Of a stretch of 64,000 bases of DNA, positions 30,929 to 39,120 are shown piece by piece. Position numbers and translations under genes: made by a program. The stretch comes from JALZKA01 sp963753385. GTDB taxonomy: Bacteria; Actinomycetota; Thermoleophilia; Solirubrobacterales; 70-9. Where the stretch lies: assembly GCA_963753385.1 (NCBI GenBank), contig CAVWCC010000005.1, positions 1-64,000 on the forward strand. The letters run 5' to 3'. The first letter of the stretch is position 1. Each line of letters starts with the position of its first letter. A model generated the notes under the pieces. The model did not search any database. It was not told the origin of the DNA and saw nothing but the letters and a program-made list of their open reading frames with translations.

Positions 30929-32410
30929 ATGCCGACGGCCACCGCCGAAGCGCTCTCCGCGCCCGCACGGGAGTTCCTCGCACGGACGCCGGGCAAGCTC
31001 CTGATCGGGGGCGAATGGGTGGAGCCGGCCGCCGGCGGCACGTTCGCCTCGGTCGATCCGGCGACCGGGGACGAGATCTGCCAGGTGGGCCAGGGCGACG
31101 CCGATGACGTCGCGCGGGCAGTGGCCGCGGCGCAGGCGGCGCTCGACGGGCCGCTCCGCAAGGTGAGCGCGTCCAAGCGCTCAGGGCTGATGTACACCTT
31201 CGCCGAGCTGATCAAGGCGAATGGCGAGGAGCTCGCCGAGCTCGAGTCGCTCGACAACGGCAAGCCGGTCAAGAGCGCCGGGTTCGACATCGCAGCCACC
31301 GTCAACCACCTCCGCTACTTCGCGGGCTGGCCGACCAAGATCGAGGGCGAGACGATCCCAGCGTCGGCGCGCGACGTCCTCTGTTACACGCTCCGCGAGC
31401 CGGTCGGCGTCTGCGGGCAGATCATCCCGTGGAACTACCCGCTGCTGATGGCGATGTGGAAGGTGGCCCCGGCGCTCGCCGCGGGCTGCCCGACCGTGCT
31501 GAAGCCCGCCGAGCAGACGCCGCTCACCGCGCTTCGCCTGGGCGAGCTGGCACTCGAGGCCGGGCTGCCGGAGGGCACGGTCAACGTCATCACCGGCGAC
31601 GGCGAGACCGGGGCGGCGCTCGTCGACGATCCCGGCGTCGCCAAGATCGCGTTCACCGGCTCGACCGTCGTCGGCCGGGAGATCGCCGCCAAATGCGGGC
31701 AGGCGCTGAAGCGGGTCACGCTCGAGCTCGGTGGGAAGAGCCCGAACATCATCCTCCCCGACGCCGATCTCGACCGCGCGATCCCGGGCTCCTTCCAGGG
31801 CATCTATTCGAACTCCGGTCAGGCCTGCAACGCCGGCTCCCGCCTCTTCGTGGCGCGCGAGCTGTTCGACGAGGTGACCGAGAAGCTGGCCGCCTACGCC
31901 CGCGACGCCAAGGTCGGCCCCGGGCTCGACCCGGACTCGGAGTTCGGCCCGCTCGTCTCGGCCGAGCAGTTCGAGCGGGTGAAGGGCTACATCGACTCCG
32001 GGCTCGAGGAGGGCGCCCAGGCGATCGCGGGCGGCTCGCCCGAGAACGGCGACGGCTACTTCGTCTCCCCCACGCTCTTCACGGAGGTCGAGGACCGGAT
32101 GCGAATCGCCCGCGAGGAGATCTTCGGCCCCGTGCTGGTGGCGATGCCGTTCGACGACCTCGAGGAGGTCGCCGCGCGCGCCAACGACACCGAGTATGGC
32201 CTCGCCGCGGGCCTCTGGACGCGTGACATCTCGAACGCACATAAGCTGGCGGCGATGCTCAAAGCCGGGAGCGTCTACATCAACACCTGGGGCGGCGGCG
32301 ATCCAGCGGCGCCGTTCGGGGGCTACAAGGCGTCCGGCATCGGCCGGGAAAAAGGCCATGCGAACCTCGAGGCATACCTCGAGACAAAGACCGTCTGGAC
32401 ACAGCTCTGA
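30929..32410 (+). CDS. NAD(P)-dependent aldehyde dehydrogenase
   Basis: A 493-residue ALDH superfamily enzyme that oxidises an aldehyde to the acid. The NAD-binding Rossmann part holds IIPWNYPLLMAMWK, FTGSTVVGREIAAK; the general base Glu is in LELGGKSPNIIL; the nucleophile Cys is in SNSGQACNAGSR (about residue 300). EEIFGPVL and the C-terminal APFGGYKASGIGREKG motif place it near betaine/phenylacetaldehyde dehydrogenases. Substrate cannot be set by sequence. ATG 30929; its TGA overlaps the next ATG, coupling it to the SRPBCC protein. Confidence 0.93.
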   Translation: MPTATAEALSAPAREFLARTPGKLLIGGEWVEPAAGGTFASVDPATGDEICQVGQGDADDVARAVAAAQAALDGPLRKVSASKRSGLMYTFAELIKANGEELAELESLDNGKPVKSAGFDIAATVNHLRYFAGWPTKIEGETIPASARDVLCYTLREPVGVCGQIIPWNYPLLMAMWKVAPALAAGCPTVLKPAEQTPLTALRLGELALEAGLPEGTVNVITGDGETGAALVDDPGVAKIAFTGSTVVGREIAAKCGQALKRVTLELGGKSPNIILPDADLDRAIPGSFQGIYSNSGQACNAGSRLFVARELFDEVTEKLAAYARDAKVGPGLDPDSEFGPLVSAEQFERVKGYIDSGLEEGAQAIAGGSPENGDGYFVSPTLFTEVEDRMRIAREEIFGPVLVAMPFDDLEEVAARANDTEYGLAAGLWTRDISNAHKLAAMLKAGSVYINTWGGGDPAAPFGGYKASGIGREKGHANLEAYLETKTVWTQL

Positions 32411-32859
32411 TGGGCACGATCCACGCGAGCCATACCGTCGAGATCGACGCTCCGCGCGACCGGGTCTACGAGGTCGCCGCGGACGTTCCCGGCGCCACCG
32501 CCTGGAACCCGGCGACCGAGAAGGTCACAGTCATCGAGAGCGACCGCGAGGGCCGTGCCGAGCTCGTCGAGGTCGAGGCCGACGCGATGGTCAAGAAGAC
32601 CAAGTCGACCATGCGCTTTCGCTACGACCCGCCGAACGGCCTCAGCTGGACCCAGGAGAAGGGCGAGGTCAAGTCGCTCGACGGCCGCTGGGAGCTGACC
32701 GAGCTGGACGCCAACCGAACCCAGGCCGCCTACATCCTCGACTTCGACCCCGGCCGGATGCTCGGACTCCTCCTCCGCGGCCCCGTCGAGGGCAAGGTCA
32801 AGGAATTCCTGACCAAGGGCGCCGCGGAGGGCCTCAAGAAGCACATCGAGGGCGGCTAG
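32410..32859 (+). CDS. SRPBCC (polyketide cyclase/START-like) protein
   Basis: A 149-residue protein of the SRPBCC fold: MGTIHASHTVEIDAPRDRVY, EVAADVPGATAWNPATEKVT, then a curved beta-sheet (STMRFRYDPPNGLSWTQ, GRWELTELDANRTQAAYILD) and a long C-terminal helix (VEGKVKEFLTKGAAEGLKKH). These proteins bind hydrophobic ligands in a deep cavity. Overlap with the aldehyde dehydrogenase (TGATG) suggests action in the same pathway. Confidence 0.85.
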   Translation: MGTIHASHTVEIDAPRDRVYEVAADVPGATAWNPATEKVTVIESDREGRAELVEVEADAMVKKTKSTMRFRYDPPNGLSWTQEKGEVKSLDGRWELTELDANRTQAAYILDFDPGRMLGLLLRGPVEGKVKEFLTKGAAEGLKKHIEGG

Positions 32860-33139
32860 TCGCGCTGCCACGGCGCTCGCGAGTGCGTGTGGCGGTTCAG
32901 CTCGCCGACGGTCACCGGCCTGACCAGTCCGTCGGCGATCACGCGCTGGCGATTCACTCCGACGTCCCTTGCCCAACGTCGCCGCCCGGGCAACTGCCGC
33001 CTGCACCCGGCACGTCCCTGTTTTGCATGCAAATTAGGGAGGTCACGTGTGGGAAAGCGGCGCACGGGCAACGGACAATCCTGCGGCCCGGCGATGCGCG
33101 AAACCGGGCATAAGTGTGCCGGGACGCGGCCGATTGGAG
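32860..33139. other. No gene recognised; next to tRNA-Leu
   Basis: About 280 bp. A short minus-strand frame (32856-33071) has no recognised motif. A TTTTGCATGCAAA palindrome at 33021-33033 recalls the dispersed CATG palindromes but lacks the GC ends. Confidence 0.35.
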
Positions 33140-33224
33140 TACCGGGGGAGGGACTCGAACCCTCACGCCCCTAGGGGCAATCGAGCTTAAATCGATCGTG
33201 TCTAGCCAGTTCCACCACCCCGGC
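33140..33224 (-). tRNA. tRNA-Leu (TAA)
   Basis: A full class II tRNA: acceptor GCCGGGG/CCCCGGT, D-arm GTGGAACTGGCTAGACAC, anticodon stem ATCGA/TCGAT with loop TTTAAGC (anticodon TAA), long variable arm CCCCTAGGGG, T-arm GGGTTCGAGTCCC. CCA is not encoded. Confidence 0.95.
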
Positions 33225-33282
33225 CCCGCGAGCGTAGCGGCTTAACAGAGCCTTCTTCGCGCGCAACTGCGGCGCTGTTACG

Positions 33283-34800
33283 GTGTTCCTTGGGTTGAGC
33301 TTGGAGGCCTCTGCGCTCACACACGCGAGCAGGCTCGGTCTGCTTGGACGACGATCGCCGCTGCTGAAACTGCAGGGCGACGAGCGTCTGATCGCGCTTA
33401 TCCGCGACGGCCAGGAGCGGGCGTTCGAGACGCTGTTCGAGCGCTACCAGGCGCGGCTACTGGCGTTCTGCCGCGGGATGCTCGCGTCGTCCGAGGACGC
33501 TGAGGACGTGCTGCAGGAGGTCTTCGTCGCCGCGCACAAGGCGATCCTCGCCGACAACCGCGCGATCAACGCGCGGCCGTGGCTCTATCGGATCGCCCGG
33601 AACCGCTGTCTGAACCATCTGCGGAAGCCGGTGCCCGAGGGCCAGGACTCGATGGACATCCACCCGCACGAGAACGGCGTCTCGGTGGCCGAACGGGTGC
33701 AGAAGCGCGAGGAGTTCCGGGCGCTCATTGCCGACGTCCAGGACCTGCCCGAGACCCAGCGCACCGCGCTGCTCCTGCGCGAGATCGACGCTCTGGCCTA
33801 CGAGGAGATCGCCGTCGCGATGGACACCACGGTCCCGGCGGTCAAGTCGCTCCTGGTCCGCGCCCGGATGTCACTGGCCGACTGCAGCCAAGGCCGGCAT
33901 CTGACCTGCGACGAGGTTCACCTCGAGCTCGCCGAGGCAGCCGAGGGGCTCCGCAAGGCGTCCGGCCCGGCGCGCGCGCACCTGCGCGGCTGCGAGCCGT
34001 GCCGCGAGTACCGCTCCGAGCTGCGGCGAAACGGCAAGGCCCTGGCGGCGCTGGCGCCGATCGGGCCGCTGGCCGCCCTGCACGCCGCGCTCGTGGGCAA
34101 GCTCGGGCTCGGCGGGGCGAAGATCGGCGCCGGCTCGGGCGGCGCGAGCGCCTCGGCGGGTGGCGCAGCGGCGACTACGGCGGCCGGGACCGGCACTGCA
34201 GCGGTCGGCGGCGCTGCGGCTGCCGGTGGTGGCGGGATGGCTCTGGCGGGAAGCGCGGCGGCCGGCGGAATCGGTGGGGCGCTTGGCACCAAGGCCGCGG
34301 CGAGCGTCGCGAGCGTGGCCCTGCTCACGGCCGGCGCGGTCGAGGTCAACGACTACTACCAGGGCGCCGCCGAGTCGAATGGAGCGGCGGCAATCGAGCG
34401 CGAGGCGACCGTGGCGATGGCGGGGCCGGCGATTCGCGGCGGCGACACGGTAGTCCATCGGCACCATCACACGACCTCTGCCGGACCTCAGGCCGAAGCG
34501 CCGGAAACGCCCGCCGCGCCTCCTGCTGAGCCCGTCGCCGAGGCGCCCGCCGAGCCAGCCCCGGCGGACCCGACCGCGGCCGACGCGGTGGCGGGCGGTG
34601 CCGAGACCGGGACGGGCCTGGCCGACAACGTTCCCACCTACGAGCCGGAGCCAGCGGAGCCGCCCGTGGTGGAGGAGCCGCCGGTGACCGACCCGCCTCC
34701 GACCGAGCCGCCCGTGGACGAGCCGCCGGTCGCTCCGGGCGAGCCACCCGTCACCGAGCCGGCAACCACCGCGGCGTCGCCCGGCGAGCCGCCGGCTTAG
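33283..34800 (+). CDS. ECF sigma factor fused to zinc-finger, transmembrane and Pro-rich extracytoplasmic tail
   Basis: An intact frame of about 500 residues. Sigma2 is FETLFERYQARLLAFCRGML-ASSEDAEDVLQEV and WLYRIARNRCLNHLRK; sigma4 is LIADVQDLPETQRTALLLRE-IDALAYEEIA with LVRARMSL. A zinc-finger-like unit follows (LTCDEV and RAHLRGCEPCREYR), typical of anti-sigma ZAS domains. Then a Gly/Ala-rich hydrophobic region with a TM helix (about residues 330-350) and a Pro/Glu-rich tail of PPVTDPPPTEPPVDEPP type. This fuses sigma and anti-sigma functions in one membrane-bound chain. GTG 33283 is the longest start; conserved sequence begins at LKLQGDERLIALI. Confidence 0.85.
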   Translation: MFLGLSLEASALTHASRLGLLGRRSPLLKLQGDERLIALIRDGQERAFETLFERYQARLLAFCRGMLASSEDAEDVLQEVFVAAHKAILADNRAINARPWLYRIARNRCLNHLRKPVPEGQDSMDIHPHENGVSVAERVQKREEFRALIADVQDLPETQRTALLLREIDALAYEEIAVAMDTTVPAVKSLLVRARMSLADCSQGRHLTCDEVHLELAEAAEGLRKASGPARAHLRGCEPCREYRSELRRNGKALAALAPIGPLAALHAALVGKLGLGGAKIGAGSGGASASAGGAAATTAAGTGTAAVGGAAAAGGGGMALAGSAAAGGIGGALGTKAAASVASVALLTAGAVEVNDYYQGAAESNGAAAIEREATVAMAGPAIRGGDTVVHRHHHTTSAGPQAEAPETPAAPPAEPVAEAPAEPAPADPTAADAVAGGAETGTGLADNVPTYEPEPAEPPVVEEPPVTDPPPTEPPVDEPPVAPGEPPVTEPATTAASPGEPPA

Positions 34801-35498
34801 TCCGCCGCCAGCGGCAGGCGGGCGTGAGCGCGGGTCCCGCGCCCCGGTTCCGTGTCGAGCGTGAACTCGCCGCCCGCGGTCTCGACGCGCTGCATCACCG
34901 ACGCCAGGCCGATGTGGCCGGAGGCGAGCGCCTCGCTCGGCCTTGACTCCTCCATCCCCCGCCCGTCGTCGGCGACCTCGAGCACCACGGAGCCGTCCTC
35001 CGGGGTGAGCTTGACCGCCACGGAGCTCGCGCCCGAGTGGTGGCTCGCGTTGGCGAGGAGCTCGCGTGCCAGCGCCACCACGAGGGCGTCGTGGCGCGAG
35101 GACGCGGCCGGATCGAGCTCGACCGTCACGTCGAAGCCCGCCTGGCGCTCCGCCTGCCGCGCGAGCGCGCCCATCGCGGGCTCCAGGCCGCCTCGCTCCA
35201 GCGTCACCGGGTGGAGCGCGAGCAGTGCCTCGCGCAGGTCGGCGATCGAGCGGCTCACCACGTCGTGGGCCCGGGTCACACCCGCGCGGCCGGGGGCCGC
35301 CTCCATCAGTTCCTGGTTGGCCGCGAGCAGGCTCTGGAGCGCGTCGTCATGGATCAGCTGGGCGATTCGCTGCCGGGCGCGGTCCTCGGCGTCCATGACG
35401 TGGCTGAGGAACTGCCGCCCGCCGTCGAGCTCGGCCTGCGCGGCGGCAAGCTCGGCGCGCAGCTTGTCGATTTCAGCCCGGAGCTCGGCTTCGCTCAT
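34797..35498 (-). CDS. NarL-type sensor histidine kinase (soluble)
   Basis: A 233-residue HisKA_3-family kinase. It starts with a coiled coil (MSEAELRAEIDKLRAELAAA). The phospho-acceptor His is in RQRIAQLIHDDALQSL (about residue 48), the N-box region is LARELLANASHHSGA, and the G1 box is VADDGRGMEE. No TM helix is present, so it senses a cytoplasmic signal or depends on a partner. ATG 35498 overlaps the stop of the response-regulator gene by four bases. It converges with the sigma-factor gene, overlapping its end. Confidence 0.9.
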   Translation of the reverse strand: MSEAELRAEIDKLRAELAAAQAELDGGRQFLSHVMDAEDRARQRIAQLIHDDALQSLLAANQELMEAAPGRAGVTRAHDVVSRSIADLREALLALHPVTLERGGLEPAMGALARQAERQAGFDVTVELDPAASSRHDALVVALARELLANASHHSGASSVAVKLTPEDGSVVLEVADDGRGMEESRPSEALASGHIGLASVMQRVETAGGEFTLDTEPGRGTRAHARLPLAAD

Positions 35499-36145
35499 TC
35501 AAGGAGCCCGCGGCGCATGCCCTCGGCGACGGCCGCGGCCCGGTCCGAGACGCCGAGCTTCTCGTACAGCGTGTGGAGGTGCGTCTTCACCGTCGTCGGG
35601 CTGAGGTGGATCCGTTTCGCGATCTGCGGCGCCGAAAGGCCCTCCGCGATCATGTGGAGCACCTCCGACTCGCGCGGGGTCAGGTCGGGCCGGCCGTCGG
35701 CGCGCTCGCGCTGCTGGATCTCGCTGGCGAGGCCGGCCTGCACCGCGGCCGCCAGGGCGGTTCCGCCGCGGGCGACCGTGACGATCGCCTCGCAGATCTC
35801 CTGGCGCGAGCTCTCCTTGGAGAGGTAGCCCTTGGCGCCCTCGGCGACGGTTCGGTACGCCAGCTCGGACTCCATGAACGCGGACAGGAACAGCACCTCG
35901 GTCTCGATCCCGTCACGGCGGAGCGCGCTCAGGACCTGAGTGCCCTCGAGCTGGGGCATGCGGATGTCGAGCACCGCCACGTCGGGCCCGAGCGCCTTGA
36001 TCTGCTCGAGGGCCTCGCGGCCGTCGGCCGCCTCGCCGACCAGCTCGAGATCAGGGCGCTCCTTGATCGCGCGAACGATGCCCTCCCGATAGATCGGGTG
36101 GTCGTCGGCGACGAGCACGCGTACACGCGGCGAGCGAGCAACCAT
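35495..36145 (-). CDS. NarL/LuxR-family response regulator
   Basis: A 216-residue regulator. The receiver has VLVADDHPIYREGIVRAIKE (acidic pair DD), phospho-Asp in DVAVLDIRMPQLEG, the switch Ser in LFLSAFME and Lys in GYLSKESS. The LuxR-type HTH is LTPRESEVLHMIAEGLSAPQ-IAKRIHLSPTTVKTHL. It forms a pair with the overlapping kinase gene. Confidence 0.93.
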   Translation of the reverse strand: MVARSPRVRVLVADDHPIYREGIVRAIKERPDLELVGEAADGREALEQIKALGPDVAVLDIRMPQLEGTQVLSALRRDGIETEVLFLSAFMESELAYRTVAEGAKGYLSKESSRQEICEAIVTVARGGTALAAAVQAGLASEIQQRERADGRPDLTPRESEVLHMIAEGLSAPQIAKRIHLSPTTVKTHLHTLYEKLGVSDRAAAVAEGMRRGLLE

Positions 36146-36181
36146 CGTCAGATGCCGAGTCTACGGCTCGTTCAGGCGCAG

Positions 36182-36466
36182 TTAGGCGCTCGCTGCCATC
36201 GCGACAGGGAGGTCGCAGACCTCGTACTCGAGCTCCCCCTCGTCGTAATCGGATACCCAGAGCCTCAGCTCGAAGCCGTCCTTGGCTTCGAGCTGAGACG
36301 CCTGGGTACGGGACAGGGCGCCGATTAGGACCTCGATGTCATCGAGAGCCTTGGCGTCCAGTTCGCCGCAAAGAGTTGCGAGTGACTCACGCACGGACTC
36401 CTGGACATCCGGTCCGGGTTGGAGCACCAATGCGATGCGGGGGCTGTGGTCCGAATTAGCTCCCAT
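36182..36466 (-). CDS. Hypothetical protein, possible degenerate RsbW-like fold
   Basis: A 94-residue protein from ATG 36466: MGANSDHSPRIALVLQPGPD, then VRESLATLCGELDAKALDDI-EVLIGALS and LRLWVSDYDEGELEYEVCDL. The helix VRESLATLCGELDAKALDDI resembles the N-terminal helix of RsbW-type anti-sigma ATPases (R..L..L...L......D..L...E), but the ATP-binding N-box LVTNAVRH is replaced by ALSRTQASQLE. If related, it cannot bind ATP normally. It sits beside a NarL-type two-component pair. Assignment is weak. Confidence 0.55.
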   Translation of the reverse strand: MGANSDHSPRIALVLQPGPDVQESVRESLATLCGELDAKALDDIEVLIGALSRTQASQLEAKDGFELRLWVSDYDEGELEYEVCDLPVAMAASA

Positions 36467-36622
36467 ACGAGTCACCCGCTCCTCCCCACGGCGGGGGTTA
36501 GGGGGTAGAAGAAGCTTCAGGCACGGCCCCGCCCACCACATCATCCGAGCGTTCGGTCGACGGGAGGAACCGCGGCTCCCCCGATCGGATGACCCGGCCT
36601 GAGGACCAGCCCCTACGTAGTT

Positions 36623-37310
36623 CTATGCGTCGTGAGTCTCCCCGGGCTCGATGATCACGACCTCGGAAGAGCTCTGGTCCTCGACGTCGGCCTTGAACGC
36701 AACTGCGTCGCTTTCGATCGGCGGGAACGTGTTGTAGTGACAGGGAATGACGGTGCCCGCGGCGATCAGCCCGGCCGCGTAGGCGGCGTCGTGACGGTCC
36801 ATCGTGTAGTGGCCGCCGATGGGCAGGATTGCGATGTCGACCGGCGTCCGCTGTGCGATCAGCTGCATGTCGCTGAACAGGCAGGTGTCGCCAGCGTGGT
36901 AGATCGTCTTGCCGCCCATGTTGATCACCAGCCCGGCGGCCTGGCCGATCGAGGTGCCGTCGGGGGTCGTGTTCGAGTGGAAGGCCTGGACGACCTTCAC
37001 CCAGCCCCAGCCGAACTCGACCGTCCCGCCCAGGTTGGGGTCGAACGCGTTCTCGATTCCGTGCTCCGTGACAAGCCAATCGGCGAGCTCCGTGTGAGCC
37101 ACGGCGACGGCCCCCGTGCGCTTGAGGATGGCGACGGTGTCCGCGATGTGGTCCATGTGCGCGTGCGTCTGCAGCACGTGCGTGGGCTCGAGCTCGTCGG
37201 CCGTGTGGACCGCCACCGGGTTGTTCGGCTTCAGGAACGGGTCGATCAGGACGTTCGCGTCCCCCTCGCGTCAGCTCGAAGCATGCGTGGCCGTGGAACT
37301 TGATCTTCAT
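36623..37310 (-). CDS. UPF0173-type metal-dependent hydrolase (metallo-beta-lactamase fold, frameshifted)
   Basis: A hydrolase of about 228 residues. ATG 37310 gives MKIKFHGHACFELT, the typical UPF0173 start with HxHxC-like motif. A one-base shift near 37267 moves the frame, which then reads NVLIDPFLKPNNPVAV, THVLQTHAHMDHIADTVAIL (the HxHxDH metal motif), GKTIYHAGDTCLFSDM (GD..), ILPIGGHYTMDRHDAA and IPCHYNTFPPIES. All metal ligands are present. It overlaps the next small gene by four bases. Cellular substrate unknown. Confidence 0.85.
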
Positions 37311-37633
37311 GGGGACTCCTCCTGTCTTCGCAGTTCGTCAGCAAGTGCCCAGCCGACGGCGACCCCAACCAACATCCCGATCCGGGTCTCTTCGGCCAGC
37401 AGCGTCCGCACCGCGGTCAGGCGCTCGGCCTCGTCCTCCGTGCGAGCGGCGCGCACCGTCGCGTCGTCGTGCGACTCGGCGAACCAGCCGCCCTGCTCGA
37501 GCGCTCCGGCGAGCACCCGTTGCAGCCGCGGCGCGGCCGCGGCGACGAGCGCCTCCGCCTCGCGGAACCGCTCCGGGTCGGAGAGGGCTTCGAGCGCGGC
37601 GTCGAGCTGCTCGTCGGTGTAGGCGGGCGCCAC
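37307..37633 (-). CDS. Hypothetical helical protein
   Basis: An intact 108-residue protein, MAPAYTDEQLDAALEALSDP, largely helical, with a hydrophobic helix near the C-terminus (RIGMLVGVAVGWALADELRR). No family recognised. It is translationally coupled to the UPF0173 hydrolase (ATGA overlap). Confidence 0.65.
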   Translation of the reverse strand: MAPAYTDEQLDAALEALSDPERFREAEALVAAAAPRLQRVLAGALEQGGWFAESHDDATVRAARTEDEAERLTAVRTLLAEETRIGMLVGVAVGWALADELRRQEESP

Positions 37634-37642
37634 GCGCGAAAC

Positions 37643-38401
37643 CTATCCGCGCCGCTCGTAGAGGTGCAGCCGGAACCGCCGCTCGTAGCCGAGCCGCGCG
37701 TAAACGCCCTCGCCCTTGGCGGAGGACTGGAGGGAAGACGTCCGTATTCCGCGCTCGCGCGCCTCGGCAAGCGCCGCGCCGAGGAGCCGACCCGCCAGCC
37801 CTCGGCGGCCGTGCCCGGGAGCCGTGGCGACGAAGTAGATCCCGACGTCCTCGCCGTGGTCCATCGTCGCGAGCACGCACGCGGTCTCCTCGTCGCGGCG
37901 GGCCCGGTACAGCCGAATCGGGACGTCGTCGGCAGCGCGCGTCATCGCCGCCGCGATGCCCTCGCCCTCGGCATGGCCGTACGCGAGGTCATTGATCCGG
38001 CCGAGCTCCCCGAAGGTCGCCTCCGCGTCCGAATCGAGGTCGCCGCCGTCGGGGGGCTCGAAGCGCTCGAGGTCGAGTGCCATCGCGGCCGGCTCACCGT
38101 CGAACGTGTGACCCCGACTCGTCAGGAGCTCGATCGCTTCCAGGTCGTCCTCCGGCGTCCAGACGTCCCATCCGGCGACCCCCGCGGCCGCATACGCCTC
38201 CACGAGACCGTCGTAGGCCGACTCCAGCGAGCGCGAGTGGTCGAACGCGACCGAGTTCACGATCGAGCGCTCGGGCGTCGCCGGGATGACCGCCGCGACC
38301 ACGCCCGGCGCCTCCCATACCGACGCCCCCTCGCTGGCGCCCCCGAGCCAGCGCAACGACTCCCCCATCGCCCGAAACTGGATCGTGCGGGCGTCGCTCA
38401 C
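37643..38401 (-). CDS. GNAT-family N-acetyltransferase (two-domain)
   Basis: A 252-residue protein. The N-terminal half (residues 1-130) is a degenerate GNAT-like domain (GGASEGASVWEAPGVVAAVI, YDGLVEAYAAAGVAGWDVWT). The C-terminal half carries the acetyl-CoA-binding motif in VGIYFVATAPGHGRRGLAGR-LLGAALAEARERG and the motif B region SSLQSSAKGEGVYARLGYER. The GHGRRGLA loop fits the R/Q-x-x-G-x-G/A signature. It overlaps the O-methyltransferase gene by four bases. Confidence 0.88.
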   Translation of the reverse strand: MSDARTIQFRAMGESLRWLGGASEGASVWEAPGVVAAVIPATPERSIVNSVAFDHSRSLESAYDGLVEAYAAAGVAGWDVWTPEDDLEAIELLTSRGHTFDGEPAAMALDLERFEPPDGGDLDSDAEATFGELGRINDLAYGHAEGEGIAAAMTRAADDVPIRLYRARRDEETACVLATMDHGEDVGIYFVATAPGHGRRGLAGRLLGAALAEARERGIRTSSLQSSAKGEGVYARLGYERRFRLHLYERRG

Positions 38402-39066
38402 CGCTTGCGAGCGATCGTCAACCCGTCGGCGATCCCCACCATCGCCAGGTCGACCCGCTCGTCGGCGACGAGCTGGTCGTTGAGCTTCCGCAACGCAGCG
38501 ACGGACTCGCGCCAGCCCTCGGAGACCTCGTCGTCGGGCGACGCGATCGAGCCACCAGCGAAGACGTTGTCGAGCAGGATCAGGCCGCCTTGCCGGGTGC
38601 GCTCCAGCGCCTCCTCGTAGTAGACCGGGTAGCCCGGCTTGTCAGCGTCGATGAAGGTCAGGTCGAACACGTCTCCCTCGGGCAGCGTTGCGAGCGTCTC
38701 GGCCGCCGGCCCGACCCGGATCTCGACGCGGTCGGCGACCCCCGCGTCCTCGATGTTCCGCGCCGCGGTCTCGGCGTACTCCTCGCTGAGCTCCAGGCAG
38801 AGCAGCCGGCCGCCGGGCGCCAGGCCGCGAGCGATGCAGATCGCCGAGTAGCCGGTGAACGTCCCCACCTCGAGCGCCTCGCGCGCGCCGATCGAACGCG
38901 CAAGAAGGGTCATGAACGCGCCCTGGTCGGGGGCGATCTGCATGTCCGAGATCTCGCCCATCGCGGCGGTCTCGTCCTGCACCCGGCGCAGGACCTCGTC
39001 CTGGCGAGCGCCGTGCTCGACCATGTACGCATGAAGCCGCTCGTCGACGGAGGTGAACTTAGACAT
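38398..39066 (-). CDS. Class I SAM-dependent O-methyltransferase
   Basis: A 222-residue caffeoyl-CoA-type O-methyltransferase (Methyltransf_3). The SAM-binding motif I is ALEVGTFTGYSAICIARGL, the acidic residue follows in LLCLELSEEYAETAARNIED, and the motif FDLTFIDADKPGYPVYYEEAL carries the metal-binding Asp. GGLILLDNVFAGG continues the metal site. Likely methylates a catechol-like hydroxyl with Mg2+. Substrate unknown. It shares an operon with the GNAT gene. Confidence 0.9.
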   Translation of the reverse strand: MSKFTSVDERLHAYMVEHGARQDEVLRRVQDETAAMGEISDMQIAPDQGAFMTLLARSIGAREALEVGTFTGYSAICIARGLAPGGRLLCLELSEEYAETAARNIEDAGVADRVEIRVGPAAETLATLPEGDVFDLTFIDADKPGYPVYYEEALERTRQGGLILLDNVFAGGSIASPDDEVSEGWRESVAALRKLNDQLVADERVDLAMVGIADGLTIARKR

Positions 39067-39120
39067 GCCCGTCGGCTCCTCCGCTTCGCGTCCGGGGCCG
39101 ACGGCGTGTACTGCTTCTGC

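Noticed and set aside
33021..33033. An eighth copy of the CATG palindrome next to tRNA-Leu
   Set aside because: It has the TTTTGCATGCAAA core but lacks the GC ends and the SnoaL context, so it may be chance.
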